This document shows, piece by piece, positions 36,660 to 45,157 of a stretch of DNA of 64,000 nucleotides. The notes under the pieces were generated by a model that saw only the letters and a program-made list of their open reading frames with translations, was not told the origin of the DNA and did no database searches. Positions within the stretch are counted from its first letter, which is position 1. Each line of letters starts with the position of its first letter. Location of the stretch: contig NZ_RJRZ01000010.1 of assembly GCF_003993775.1 (NCBI RefSeq), positions 62,001 through 126,000 of the forward strand, in the 5' to 3' direction. Origin of the DNA: Frigidibacter oleivorans. GTDB taxonomy: Bacteria; Pseudomonadota; Alphaproteobacteria; Rhodobacterales; Rhodobacteraceae. Position numbers and translations under genes: made by a program.

Positions 36660-37910
36660 TCAGTGCAGGTTGTGCTGGCTGCCGGTGCCTTCCTCGTCGA
36701 GGAGGTGGCCGGTGGCGAAACGGTCGAGGCGGAAGCGGCGGGCGACCTCATGCGGCTCGCCCGTGGCCATCAGATGCGCCATGCACCAGCCAGAGGCGGG
36801 CACGGCCTTGAAGCCGCCATAGTTCCAGCCGCAGTCGATGAACAGCCCCTCCACCGGCGTGCGGTCGATGATCGGCGACCCGTCCGGGGTCATGTCCATG
36901 ATCCCGCCCCAGCTGCGCAGCACCCTGGCCCGGCCGATCATCGGCATCAGCGTCATCCCCGCCTCCATCACATGCTCGACCATCGGCAGGTTCCCCCGCG
37001 CCGCATAGGAGGCGTAGAAGTCGAGGTCGCCGCCGAAGACGAGCCCGCCCTTGTCGGACTGGCTGATGTAGAAATGGCCCATGCCGAAGCTGATGACATG
37101 GTCGATGGCGGGTTTCAGCCCTTCGGTGACGAAGGCCTGCAGGACATGGCTTTCGACGGGCAGGCGCATGCCCGCCATCGCCGCCACCTGCCCCGACCGG
37201 CCCGCGACCACGATGCCCACCTTGCGCGCCCGGATCGCGCCGCGCGTCGTCTGCACGCCGGTGACGCGGCCGCCGGCGGTGTCGATGCCCGTCACCTCGC
37301 AGTTCTGGATCAGGTCCACGCCCAGCCGGTCGGCCCCCCGGGCATAGCCCCAGGCCACCGCATCGTGCCGCGCGGTGCCGCCGCGCCGGTGCAGCAGCCC
37401 GCCTTGGACCGGGAAGCGGGCATTGTCGAAATCGAGATAAGGCAGCAGCCGGCGCACCGCGGCGCGGTCCAGCAGCTCGGCATCGTCGCCCTGCGAGATC
37501 ATCGCATTGCCGCGCCGGGCGAAGGCGTCGCGCTGCCCGTCGGAATGAAACAGGTTGATCAGGCCGCGCTGGCTGTGCATCACGTTGTAGTTCAGCTCGG
37601 CTTCCAGACCCTCCCACAGCTTCAGCGAATGGCTGTAGAATTCCTGGTTGCCGGGCAGGAAATAGTTGGCGCGCACGATGGTGGTGTTGCGCCCGACATT
37701 GCCGCCGCCGAGATAGCCCTTCTCCAGCACCGCGATGTTCCGCAGCCCGTGATTCCTGGCCAGATAATAGGCCGTGGACAGGCCATGCCCGCCGCCGCCG
37801 ATGATGACGATGTCGTATTCGGCCTTCGGCTCGGGCTCGCGCCAGGCACGGGTCCAGCCGCGATTGCCGCTGAACCCCTCGGTCAGCACCTTGAACCCGG
37901 AATAGCGCAT
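36660..37910 (-). CDS. soxB: Sarcosine oxidase beta subunit
   Basis: The 416-residue flavoprotein begins MRYSGFKVLTEGFSG and has the FAD-binding DIVIIGGGGHGLSTAYYLAR motif near 33-52, the GNVGRNTTIVRANY stretch (about 70-83) and the C-terminal IIDRTPVEGLFIDCGWNYGGFKAVP region split around 355-380. It holds the sarcosine oxidation site and the covalent FMN. GGAGGGACGG immediately precedes the ATG at 37910. It is the first gene of soxBDAG; an 18-bp palindrome lies 111 bp upstream. Confidence 0.96.
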   Translation of the reverse strand: MRYSGFKVLTEGFSGNRGWTRAWREPEPKAEYDIVIIGGGGHGLSTAYYLARNHGLRNIAVLEKGYLGGGNVGRNTTIVRANYFLPGNQEFYSHSLKLWEGLEAELNYNVMHSQRGLINLFHSDGQRDAFARRGNAMISQGDDAELLDRAAVRRLLPYLDFDNARFPVQGGLLHRRGGTARHDAVAWGYARGADRLGVDLIQNCEVTGIDTAGGRVTGVQTTRGAIRARKVGIVVAGRSGQVAAMAGMRLPVESHVLQAFVTEGLKPAIDHVISFGMGHFYISQSDKGGLVFGGDLDFYASYAARGNLPMVEHVMEAGMTLMPMIGRARVLRSWGGIMDMTPDGSPIIDRTPVEGLFIDCGWNYGGFKAVPASGWCMAHLMATGEPHEVARRFRLDRFATGHLLDEEGTGSQHNLH

Positions 37911-38020
37911 CCGTCCCTCCTGCCGCCGCCGGGGCGCCCCTGTCGCGCATCCCGGCCCCGGACAGTCAAAAGGCTCCGCCGGGGGAATGCAACGCCGCGG
38001 CGACCGGGAATGGCTCATGG

Positions 38021-38038
38021 GCGACATCACGATGTCGC
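38021..38038. promoter_or_regulatory. Perfect palindrome upstream of soxB, candidate operator
   Basis: GCGACATC (38021-38028) and GATGTCGC (38031-38038) are perfect 8-bp arms around a 2-bp AC centre. It lies 111 bp before the soxB start and 95 bp before a predicted opposite promoter. It has no T run, so a protein-binding site is more likely than a terminator. The binding protein is unknown. Confidence 0.45.
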
Positions 38039-38132
38039 GGGACGATGGAGCGGAGGCGGGACCGTCGCAGCGGCGGCCGGAGACCGAAAAAAGTCGCGGA
38101 GCCACGCAACTAAAGACTGGTACGCCACGTCT

Positions 38133-38161
38133 TTGGATAAGCATTCAAACTTGGATATGTA
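38133..38161 (+). promoter_or_regulatory. Promoter of the small tail-anchored protein gene
   Basis: TTGGAT (38133-38138) and TATGTA (38156-38161) are 17 bp apart in a locally AT-rich stretch. The transcription start would fall at about 38168, next to the ATG at 38169, implying a leaderless message. Confidence 0.45.
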
Positions 38162-38168
38162 TCCCGAG

Positions 38169-38429
38169 ATGAGGTTCGACGTGTTGCACCCGCCGCCTTT
38201 CCCCGATGCGCCCTCGACCGGCGCCCGTACCGACGCCGAAACCATGGCCGGCCCGGCGGATCGGGGCGGCCCGGACCCGGCGCATCCCCGGCCGGGGGCA
38301 GCACCCGGTCCGGCGGCGGAGGACCGGCATCGCGACGACGGACGCTGGGCACCGCCGGGCGCCTGGATCGGCCTGTTCGCGGTCGTGGCGGCGGCATTCT
38401 GGGCGGGGCTGATCGCGCTGCTGGTCTGA
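38169..38429 (+). CDS. Small C-terminally anchored membrane protein
   Basis: The 86-residue protein has a Pro/Asp/Arg-rich soluble part (about 1-60) and a single C-terminal helix (PPGAWIGLFAVVAAAFWAG... to the end). The helix ends two residues before the stop, so it is a tail anchor with the N-terminus in the cytoplasm. There is no ribosome binding site in front of the ATG but a promoter 7 bp upstream, suggesting a leaderless message; a downstream ATG at 38244 is the alternative. It has the same build as the 58-residue protein at 52455. No family is recognised. Confidence 0.55.
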   Translation: MRFDVLHPPPFPDAPSTGARTDAETMAGPADRGGPDPAHPRPGAAPGPAAEDRHRDDGRWAPPGAWIGLFAVVAAAFWAGLIALLV

Positions 38430-38455
38430 CGCCCGGTCTATAGTGCGGGCAGTCC

Positions 38456-38540
38456 TGGTGCGGGCGGCGGGAGTCGAACCCGCACGGGCCAAGCCCAAAC
38501 GATTTTAAGTCGCGTGTGTCTACCGTTCCACCACGCCCGC
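38456..38540 (-). tRNA. tRNA-Leu (anticodon TAA)
   Basis: The minus strand folds into an 85-nt tRNA with a long variable arm, anticodon loop CTTAAAA (TAA), T-arm GTTCGACTC and an encoded 3' CCA. The acceptor stem is GCGGGCG with CGCCCGC. Confidence 0.97.
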
Positions 38541-38669
38541 GGCGGCCGTCTCTCCGTAGCGTCCGGCCCGCGGGATGACAATCACGGCTGCGACAGCCGG
38601 CACCGCCCCGGGTGACGGCGCCGCCGCGAAGGTGCTATGCCACCGGCGACCCACCCTGCGAGGCCCGCG

Positions 38670-39926
38670 ATGCTTGCCGACCCCCCTGCCCGCCCCCGTG
38701 TCCAATCCCTCTCGCGGGCGCTGCTGGTCGCGCTGGCGCTGGCGGCGGGGCCGGCGCTGGCGGATCGGGACGTGACGGGGACGGCCGGCTATCCGCAGCG
38801 GATCGCCCTGCCCGAGGGCGCGGAACTGGTGGTCGAGCTGCGGAACGAGGCCGGCACCGTGGTGGCGCTGGCCCGCCGCCCGACCGGCGGCGCGCAGGTG
38901 CCGCTGCCCTTCGCGATCACCGCGCCCGCGCCGCAGGGGGACGCGCCCGCCCCCCTGCTGGTCCTGCAGGTCGCGGTGCTGCAGGACGGCGCGCCGATCT
39001 GGGTCAGCGATCCGCTGCCGCTGCCGCCCGAGGGTGAGGCGATGCCGCCGGTGCGGCTGCGCCCCTGGCAGCCGATGGGCTTTGCCACCCGCTTCCGCTG
39101 CGGCGAACTGCCGGTGGAACTTGGCTTCGTCGATCCCGACGCCCGGCTGCGGATCGGCGACCGCTTCCTCGACCTGAAACCGATCCCCGCCGCCTCGGGC
39201 ACGAAATTCGGGGCCGGAGAGGGCGAGGACACCTTCGCCTGGACCCGGGGCGAGGGCATGCTGTTGCGCCTGCAGGGCGCGGTCTTCCCGGAATGCCGGA
39301 AAGAGGCGCCGGGCGAGCCGCCGTTCCGGGCGGGCGGCAGCGAGCCGGGATGGAGCCTGACCCTCGACGCGGACAGCGCGCACTGGTCCGGCCGCTATGG
39401 CGAGGTGACGCGCGACACGGCGCTGCCCCTGCCCCTGCCCGCGGCGGAGGGCGCACGGCGCTATGACCTCGCGCCCGACCTGACGGTCACGGTGACCGAT
39501 GCGCTGTGCCGCGATGCCGCGACGGGGATGCCGCATCCCGCCGCCGTCTCGGCGACCTTCGGGGACGAGACGATGCAGGGCTGCGGCGGCAGCCCGATGG
39601 CGCTGCTGGCCGGGGCGGACTGGCGGGTGGAGGATATCGCCGGGCGCGGCATTCCCGACGACGCGATGGCCACGGTCGGCTTTCACGACGGCCGCGCCAC
39701 GGGCCAGACCGGCTGCAACGCCTTCACCGGCGCGCTGGAGCTGACGGGCGAGGCGCTGCGCTTCGGCCCCGTGGCGATGACCCGCCGCGCCTGCGCCCCG
39801 GCGCTGACCCGGCTGGAGGCGGACATGATGTCCGCGCTGCAGGAAACAGACCGCTTCGACATTGCCGCCGACGGGGCGCTGATGCTGATGGCGGGGGACA
39901 GGCCGCTGATGCTGCTGCGCCGCTGA
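38670..39926 (+). CDS. Secreted multi-module protein (YbaY, MliC-like, META domains)
   Basis: The 418-residue protein has a signal peptide (about 1-31, ending ALA), a YbaY/YscW-like domain (about 33-128), a region resembling the MliC lysozyme inhibitor fold (FRCGELPVELGFVD ... SGTKF, about 140-205), a linking domain with an ALCRDAATGMPHP block (about 275-300) and a C-terminal META/HslJ domain (about 310-418, with TGCNAFTG and TRRACAP). It is likely periplasmic or lipid-associated and may protect the envelope. Such fusions of inhibitor and stress modules are seen in alphaproteobacteria. The ATG at 38670 is preferred to one 33 bp upstream because it gives a compact signal peptide. Confidence 0.8.
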   Translation: MLADPPARPRVQSLSRALLVALALAAGPALADRDVTGTAGYPQRIALPEGAELVVELRNEAGTVVALARRPTGGAQVPLPFAITAPAPQGDAPAPLLVLQVAVLQDGAPIWVSDPLPLPPEGEAMPPVRLRPWQPMGFATRFRCGELPVELGFVDPDARLRIGDRFLDLKPIPAASGTKFGAGEGEDTFAWTRGEGMLLRLQGAVFPECRKEAPGEPPFRAGGSEPGWSLTLDADSAHWSGRYGEVTRDTALPLPLPAAEGARRYDLAPDLTVTVTDALCRDAATGMPHPAAVSATFGDETMQGCGGSPMALLAGADWRVEDIAGRGIPDDAMATVGFHDGRATGQTGCNAFTGALELTGEALRFGPVAMTRRACAPALTRLEADMMSALQETDRFDIAADGALMLMAGDRPLMLLRR

Positions 39927-39930
39927 GGGT

Positions 39931-40389
39931 TCAGCCGAGCCCGGTTTCCTTCACCGTCTCCATCGCCACATAGGTCGAGGTCGAGCCGACATGCGGCAGG
40001 GTCGAGATGCGCTCGGCCAACACCCGGCGATATTCGCCGATATCGCCGGTGCGCACCTTCAGCAGATAGTCGAAGCCGCCGGCGATCATGTGGCATTCCT
40101 CGATCTCGGGCAGCAGGCGCACCGCGCGGTTGAAGGCCTGCAGCGCCGCCTCGCGCGTGTCGGTCAGCCGCACCTCGACGAAGGCCACATGCGCCTGCCC
40201 CATGCGGATCGGGTTCAGCATGGCGCGATAGCCGGTGATGTAGCCCGCCGCCTCCAGCCGCCGCACCCGCGCCTGCACCGGGGATTTCGTCAGCCCCACC
40301 CGGCGGGCGAGGTCGGTATGGCTGAGCCGCCCCTCGGTGGCCAGCACGGCCAGGATGGCACGGTCGAATCGGTCCAGGTCATCCGGCAC
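39931..40389 (-). CDS. putR: Lrp/AsnC-family proline regulator PutR
   Basis: The 152-residue protein has an N-terminal winged helix (about 8-65) beginning LDRFDRAILAVLATEGRLSH with recognition helix SPVQARVRRLEAAG, and a C-terminal RAM ligand-binding domain. It is divergent from putA, the arrangement of PutR in Rhodobacter, which activates putA in the presence of proline. A GTG start with GGAG 8 nt upstream is chosen, giving the usual Lrp length. An ATG at 40476 in the same frame would leave only 23 bp between divergent genes and add residues unlike the family. Confidence 0.85.
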   Translation of the reverse strand: MPDDLDRFDRAILAVLATEGRLSHTDLARRVGLTKSPVQARVRRLEAAGYITGYRAMLNPIRMGQAHVAFVEVRLTDTREAALQAFNRAVRLLPEIEECHMIAGGFDYLLKVRTGDIGEYRRVLAERISTLPHVGSTSTYVAMETVKETGLG

Positions 40390-40499
40390 GTCGCGGGCTC
40401 CATCTTCGGGCGATCCACCTGGATTCAGGCAATATGCGGCCAGATCGCCTGCCAGCTTGGCGATAGGATGGGTCATTGCCAAGCCCTTGCGAGACGCCG
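40390..40499. promoter_or_regulatory. Divergent putR-putA control region
   Basis: This 110-bp gap contains a 12-bp near-palindrome (40418-40429, CCTG-GATT-CAGG) and a 7-bp inverted pair, GGCGATC (40409-40415) with GATCGCC (40443-40449). Lrp-type regulators bind such imperfect palindromes. No consensus promoter was found with confidence. Confidence 0.4.
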
Positions 40500-43400
40500 A
40501 TGACCCGGACCCCTTCCGCCGCTCCCTTCCTGCAGATCGAGGCGGCGACGCTCGCCCCCGAAGGCCCGCTGCTGGCCGCGCTGGTCGCCGAGGCGGGCCT
40601 GTCGGCCGGGGATCGCGCCCGCATCGCCGCGCGGGGGGCCGATCTGGTGCGGGCGATCCGGGCGGGCGCGCGGCCCGGGATGATGGAGGTCTTCCTGGCC
40701 GAATACGGCCTCTCCACCGACGAGGGCATCGCGCTGATGTGCCTGGCGGAGGCGCTGCTGCGGGTGCCGGATGCCGAGACGATGGATGCGCTGATCGAGG
40801 ACAAGATCGCGCCCTCGGACTGGTCGCGGCATCTGGGGCACTCGGCCTCGCCGCTGGTCAACGCCTCGACCTGGGCGCTGATGCTGACGGGCCGGGTGCT
40901 GGACGACGACGTGCAGCCGGGCATGGCCGCGCGGCTGAAGGGCGCGATCCGGCGGGTGGGCGAACCGGTGATCCGCGCCGCCGTCGCCCGTGCGATGAAG
41001 GAGATGGGCCGCCAGTTCGTGCTGGGCGAAACTATCGGCGCCGCCATGTCCCGCGCCGCGGCGGCCGAGGCGAAGGGCTTCACCTACAGCTATGACATGC
41101 TGGGCGAGGCGGCGCGCACCGCCGCCGATGCCGCCCGCTATGCCAAAAGCTATGCCGACGCGATCGGCGCCATCGCCCGCGCCTGCACGAAAGGCGACAT
41201 CCGCGACAATCCCGGCATCTCGGTCAAGTTCTCGGCCCTGCATCCGCGCTACGAGGTGGCGCAGGAGGCGCGGGTGATGGCGGAACTGGTGCCGGTGGTG
41301 CGCGACCTCGCCCGCGCGGCGGCGGCGGCGGGCATGGGCTTCAACGTCGATGCCGAAGAGGCCGACCGGCTGACCCTGTCGCTGAAGGTGATCGAGGCGG
41401 TGCTGGCCGATCCGGCGCTGGCGGGCTGGGACGGGTTCGGGGTGGTGGTGCAGGCCTATGGCCGCCGCGCCGGGCCGGTCATCGACTGGCTGCACGATCT
41501 GGCGGCACGGCTGGACCGGCGGATCATGGTGCGGCTGGTCAAGGGCGCCTACTGGGACAGCGAGATCAAGCGCGCGCAGGTGCTGGGCCTGACCGATTTC
41601 CCGGTCTTCACCCGAAAGCCCGCCACCGATGTCAGCTATCTCGCGCTGGCGCGGCGGCTGCTGTCGATGACCGACCGCATCTATCCGCAATTCGCCGGGC
41701 ACAATGCCCATACCGTCGCCGCGATCCTCGACATGGCGCCGGACCGCCGCAGCTTCGAGTTCCAGCGCCTGCACGGCATGGGCGAGCGGCTGCATGACAT
41801 CGTCCACCGGGCCGAAGGCACCCGCTGCCGGATCTACGCCCCCGTCGGCGCGCATCGCGACCTTCTGGCCTATCTGGTGCGGCGGCTGCTGGAAAACGGC
41901 GCCAATTCCTCCTTCGTCAACAGGGTTGTGGACGCGGATGTGCCGCCCGAGGAGGTCGCCCCCTGCCCCTTCGCCGCCATCGAGGCGGTGCTGCCCGACC
42001 CCGCGAACCCTGCGATCCGGCGCGGGACCGAGCTGTTTCCCGGGCGGCGCAACAGCCGGGGCTTCGACCTGACCGATGGCGCGACGCTCGATGCCATCGC
42101 CGCCGCCATCGCCGCCGCCCCGCCGCCGGCCGAGGCACGCCCCCGGCTCGCCGGCCCGGTGGCGCCGCTGCCGCCCCGTCCGGTGATCGCCCCCGCCAGC
42201 GGTGCGGCGGCCGGCGCGGTCGCCTGGGCCAGCGCCGCCGATGTGGCCACAGCCTTCGCCGCGGCGGAACCCTGGACGGCCCCGGCCCCCGCCCGCGCCG
42301 CCGTGCTGGAACGGGCGGCGGACCTCTATGAGGACAGCTTCGGCCCGATCTTCGCCCTGCTCGCCGCCGAGGCGGGCAAGACCCTGCCCGATGCCGTGGC
42401 CGAACTGCGCGAGGCGGTTGATTTCCTGCGCTACTATGCCGGGCAGGCGCGCGGACTGACCGCGCCGCCGCGCGGCACCGTCATCTGCATCAGCCCGTGG
42501 AACTTCCCCTTGGCCATCTTCACCGGCCAGATCGCCGCGGCGCTGGCGGCGGGGAACGCGGTGCTGGCCAAGCCCGCCGAACAGACGCCGCTGATCGCCG
42601 ATCTGGCGGTGGCGCTGCTGCACCGGGCGGGGGTGCCGGCCACCGCGCTGCAACTGCTGCCCGGCGACGGTGGCGTGGGGGCGATGCTGACCGGCGACGC
42701 GCGGACCGACGGGGTGGCCTTCACCGGCGGCACCGACACCGCCCGCGCCATCGCCCGCAGCATGGCCGCTGCCTGCGCCCCCGGCACGCCGCTGATCGCC
42801 GAAACCGGCGGGCTGAACGCGATGGTGGTGGACTCCACCGCCCTGCCGGAACAGGCGGTGCGCGACATCGTCGCCTCGGCCTTCCAGTCGGCGGGGCAAC
42901 GCTGTTCGGCGCTGCGCTGCCTCTATGTGCAAGAGGAGGTGGCGCCGCATCTGCTGACCATGCTGACGGGGGCGATGGACGAGCTGGTCCTGGGCGATCC
43001 CGCCCGGCTCGACACCGATGTCGGCCCGGTGATCGATGCCGAGGCGCTGGCCACGATCCGCGCCCATGTCGTCCGCGCCCGGGCCGAGGGGCGGCTCGTC
43101 AAGGAACTGCCCGTCCCCGCAAAGGGCAGCTTCGCCGGGCCGGCGGTGATCCGCGTCGCGGGCATCGGCGATCTGGGGCAGGAAATCTTCGGCCCGGTCC
43201 TGCATGTGGCGACCTTCCCCGCCGGCGGGCTCGAGACGGTGATCGCCGACATCGCGGCCACCGGCTATGGCCTGACCTTCGGCCTGCACAGCCGCATCGA
43301 CGACCGGGTGCAGCGGGTGGCCGAGGCGGTGCCGGCGGGCAATCTCTATGTCAACCGCAACCAGATCGGCGCGGTGGTGGGCAGCCAGCCCTTCGGCGGC

Positions 43401-43964
43401 GAGGGCCTGTCGGGCACCGGGCCCAAGGCGGGCGGGCCGGACTACCTGCCGCGCTTCACCCGCGCCCCCGCGCCTGCGGTCGCTGCGACGGCTGAAGACG
43501 CGGCCGAAGACGCCGGCACGGCGGATATGGCGGCGCTGTCCGCCGCGCTCGCCGCCCCGGCCCCGCCGCGGCCGGGCGAGCCGCTGGAGCTGCCGGGCCC
43601 GACCGGCGAGTCGAACCGGCTGATGCACCTGCCCCGCCCGCCGGTCCTGTGCCTCGGCCCCGGGCGGGCGGCCGCGGCGGCGCAGGCCGATGCGGTGCGG
43701 GCGCTTGGCGGGCGGGCGGTGGAGGTCGCAGGCCGGATCGACCCCGCGGCGCTGCCGCGGCTGCCGGCCTTCGGCGGCGTGCTGTGGTGGGGCGATGCGG
43801 CAACCGCCACGGCCCTGGCCCGCGCGCTGGCCGACCGGCCCGGCCCGATCCTGCCGCTGATCGCCGGCCTGCCGGACCGCGGCCATGCGCTGCTGGAGCG
43901 GCACCTCTGCGTGGACACCACAGCGTCGGGGGGGAATGCGGAACTGCTGGCGGGGGCGGGGTGA
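40500..43964 (+). CDS. putA: Bifunctional proline dehydrogenase/P5C dehydrogenase PutA
   Basis: The 1154-residue protein has a proline dehydrogenase barrel (about 150-460; SVKFSALHPRYE, NVDAEEADRL, MVRLVKGAYWD) and a glutamate-semialdehyde dehydrogenase domain (about 560-1000) with catalytic E768 (ETGGLNAM) and C802 (QRCSALRC). It converts proline to glutamate, passing P5C internally and electrons to the quinone pool through FAD. There is no N-terminal ribbon-helix-helix, so it does not regulate itself; the divergent PutR does. The C-terminal 150 residues are an Ala/Pro-rich extension ending in a degenerate ALDH-like module. Confidence 0.97.
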   Translation: MTRTPSAAPFLQIEAATLAPEGPLLAALVAEAGLSAGDRARIAARGADLVRAIRAGARPGMMEVFLAEYGLSTDEGIALMCLAEALLRVPDAETMDALIEDKIAPSDWSRHLGHSASPLVNASTWALMLTGRVLDDDVQPGMAARLKGAIRRVGEPVIRAAVARAMKEMGRQFVLGETIGAAMSRAAAAEAKGFTYSYDMLGEAARTAADAARYAKSYADAIGAIARACTKGDIRDNPGISVKFSALHPRYEVAQEARVMAELVPVVRDLARAAAAAGMGFNVDAEEADRLTLSLKVIEAVLADPALAGWDGFGVVVQAYGRRAGPVIDWLHDLAARLDRRIMVRLVKGAYWDSEIKRAQVLGLTDFPVFTRKPATDVSYLALARRLLSMTDRIYPQFAGHNAHTVAAILDMAPDRRSFEFQRLHGMGERLHDIVHRAEGTRCRIYAPVGAHRDLLAYLVRRLLENGANSSFVNRVVDADVPPEEVAPCPFAAIEAVLPDPANPAIRRGTELFPGRRNSRGFDLTDGATLDAIAAAIAAAPPPAEARPRLAGPVAPLPPRPVIAPASGAAAGAVAWASAADVATAFAAAEPWTAPAPARAAVLERAADLYEDSFGPIFALLAAEAGKTLPDAVAELREAVDFLRYYAGQARGLTAPPRGTVICISPWNFPLAIFTGQIAAALAAGNAVLAKPAEQTPLIADLAVALLHRAGVPATALQLLPGDGGVGAMLTGDARTDGVAFTGGTDTARAIARSMAAACAPGTPLIAETGGLNAMVVDSTALPEQAVRDIVASAFQSAGQRCSALRCLYVQEEVAPHLLTMLTGAMDELVLGDPARLDTDVGPVIDAEALATIRAHVVRARAEGRLVKELPVPAKGSFAGPAVIRVAGIGDLGQEIFGPVLHVATFPAGGLETVIADIAATGYGLTFGLHSRIDDRVQRVAEAVPAGNLYVNRNQIGAVVGSQPFGGEGLSGTGPKAGGPDYLPRFTRAPAPAVAATAEDAAEDAGTADMAALSAALAAPAPPRPGEPLELPGPTGESNRLMHLPRPPVLCLGPGRAAAAAQADAVRALGGRAVEVAGRIDPAALPRLPAFGGVLWWGDAATATALARALADRPGPILPLIAGLPDRGHALLERHLCVDTTASGGNAELLAGAG

Positions 43965-44015
43965 GAGCGGCTGTGGGCGCTTGACCTTGCCGCGCGCAGG
44001 CCCGAGGTTCAGGTC

Positions 44016-44759
44016 ATGTTCCCGATCCGCGATCACAACCCCTCCCGCAACCCGGCCTGGGTCACCTGGGCGCTGATCGCGGCGAACACGGCCATCTTCC
44101 TCTATTCATGGCCCTATTTCGCCGACGAGTTCGCGCTGATGGGGTTCTGGTCGCAATGGGCGCTGATCCCCGCCGCGGTGACCGAGGGCGGGCAATGGGG
44201 CGGGTTGCTGACCTCGATGTTCCTGCACGGCGGCGTGATGCACCTGGCCGGCAACATGCTGTTCCTGTGGATCTTCGGCGACAATCTGGAAGACGAGATG
44301 GGGCATCTGGGCTTCCTGGTCTTCTACCTCGCCGCCGGGCTGGCCGCGGGCATCGCCCATCTGGCCGCCGATCCCTTCAGCACCATCCCCACCGTCGGCG
44401 CCTCGGGCGCCATCGCCGGGGTGATGGGCGCCTATCTGCTTCTGTTCCCCCGCGCGCGGGTGGACGTGCTGATCGTCTTCATCGTGTTCTTCAAGGTCTT
44501 CCCGGTCCGGGCCTGGCTGATGCTGGGCCTGTGGTTCGGGCTGCAGCTGCTGAACGGCTGGATGGGCGCGACCGAGGCGGCGGGCGTCGCCTACTGGGCC
44601 CATGCCGGCGGCTTCGTCGCGGGGGCGGTGCTGGCGCTGCCGGTCTGGCTGCGGCGCGGCGGGCCGGCCTTCTGGCAGCGCAACCACGGCCTGCCGCCGC
44701 ATCCAGGCACGGTCTATCGCCCGACGCGTATCCCCGCCGTGCCCCGCCGCAGGAGGTGA
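44016..44759 (+). CDS. Rhomboid-family intramembrane serine protease
   Basis: The 247-residue membrane protein has about six helices, the catalytic serine in TVGASGAIAGVMGAY (about 128-142), the histidine in AHAGGFVAG (about 190-198) and the conserved HGGVMHLAGNMLFLWIFG near 72-89. Rhomboids cleave membrane-embedded substrates; in bacteria the target is usually unknown. The C-terminus is basic (PRRRR). GFA gene follows after 5 bp, so the two may be co-transcribed. Confidence 0.93.
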   Translation: MFPIRDHNPSRNPAWVTWALIAANTAIFLYSWPYFADEFALMGFWSQWALIPAAVTEGGQWGGLLTSMFLHGGVMHLAGNMLFLWIFGDNLEDEMGHLGFLVFYLAAGLAAGIAHLAADPFSTIPTVGASGAIAGVMGAYLLLFPRARVDVLIVFIVFFKVFPVRAWLMLGLWFGLQLLNGWMGATEAAGVAYWAHAGGFVAGAVLALPVWLRRGGPAFWQRNHGLPPHPGTVYRPTRIPAVPRRRR

Positions 44760-44764
44760 CGACC

Positions 44765-45154
44765 GTGCTGCCCGAGATCCGCGATGCCCACCCCGCCCGC
44801 TGCCATTGCGGCGCCGTGACCTTCGAGGTGACGCTCGCCCCCGGCGGCCTTGCCACCGCGGCGCGCTGCGACTGTTCCTTCTGCCGGAGGCGCGGGGCGA
44901 TGGTGGTGACGGCGGCGCCGGGCGGCCTGCGCTTCCTGTCCGGGCAGGACAGGCTGACGCTCTACCAGTTCGGGACCGGCACCGCCGAACATCACTTCTG
45001 CAGCATCTGCGGGATCTACACCCATCACCGCCGCCGGTCGGATCCCGGCCAGTTCGGCGTCAACGTCGCCTGTCTCGAAGGCGTCAACCCGCGCTTCCTC
45101 GACCCCGTGCCGTGGAACGACGGGGTGAACCACCCGTCCGACCGCAAGGGGTAG
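44765..45154 (+). CDS. GFA-family (glutathione-dependent formaldehyde-activating) zinc protein
   Basis: The 129-residue protein has the zinc-binding cysteines of the GFA/CENP-V family: CHCGAVTFEV near 13-22, CDCSFCRRRG near 37-46 and CSICGIYTHHRR near 79-90. The family is named for formaldehyde activation, but many members bind other thiols. The start is GTG with AGGAGG 8 nt upstream, overlapping the rhomboid stop region. It converges with suhB, three bases apart. Confidence 0.88.
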   Translation: MLPEIRDAHPARCHCGAVTFEVTLAPGGLATAARCDCSFCRRRGAMVVTAAPGGLRFLSGQDRLTLYQFGTGTAEHHFCSICGIYTHHRRRSDPGQFGVNVACLEGVNPRFLDPVPWNDGVNHPSDRKG

Positions 45155-45157
45155 GGA

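Noticed and set aside
40473-44036. A long minus-strand reading frame opposite putA
   Set aside because: It is a shadow of putA with repetitive Arg/Gly/His/Gln composition and no domain.
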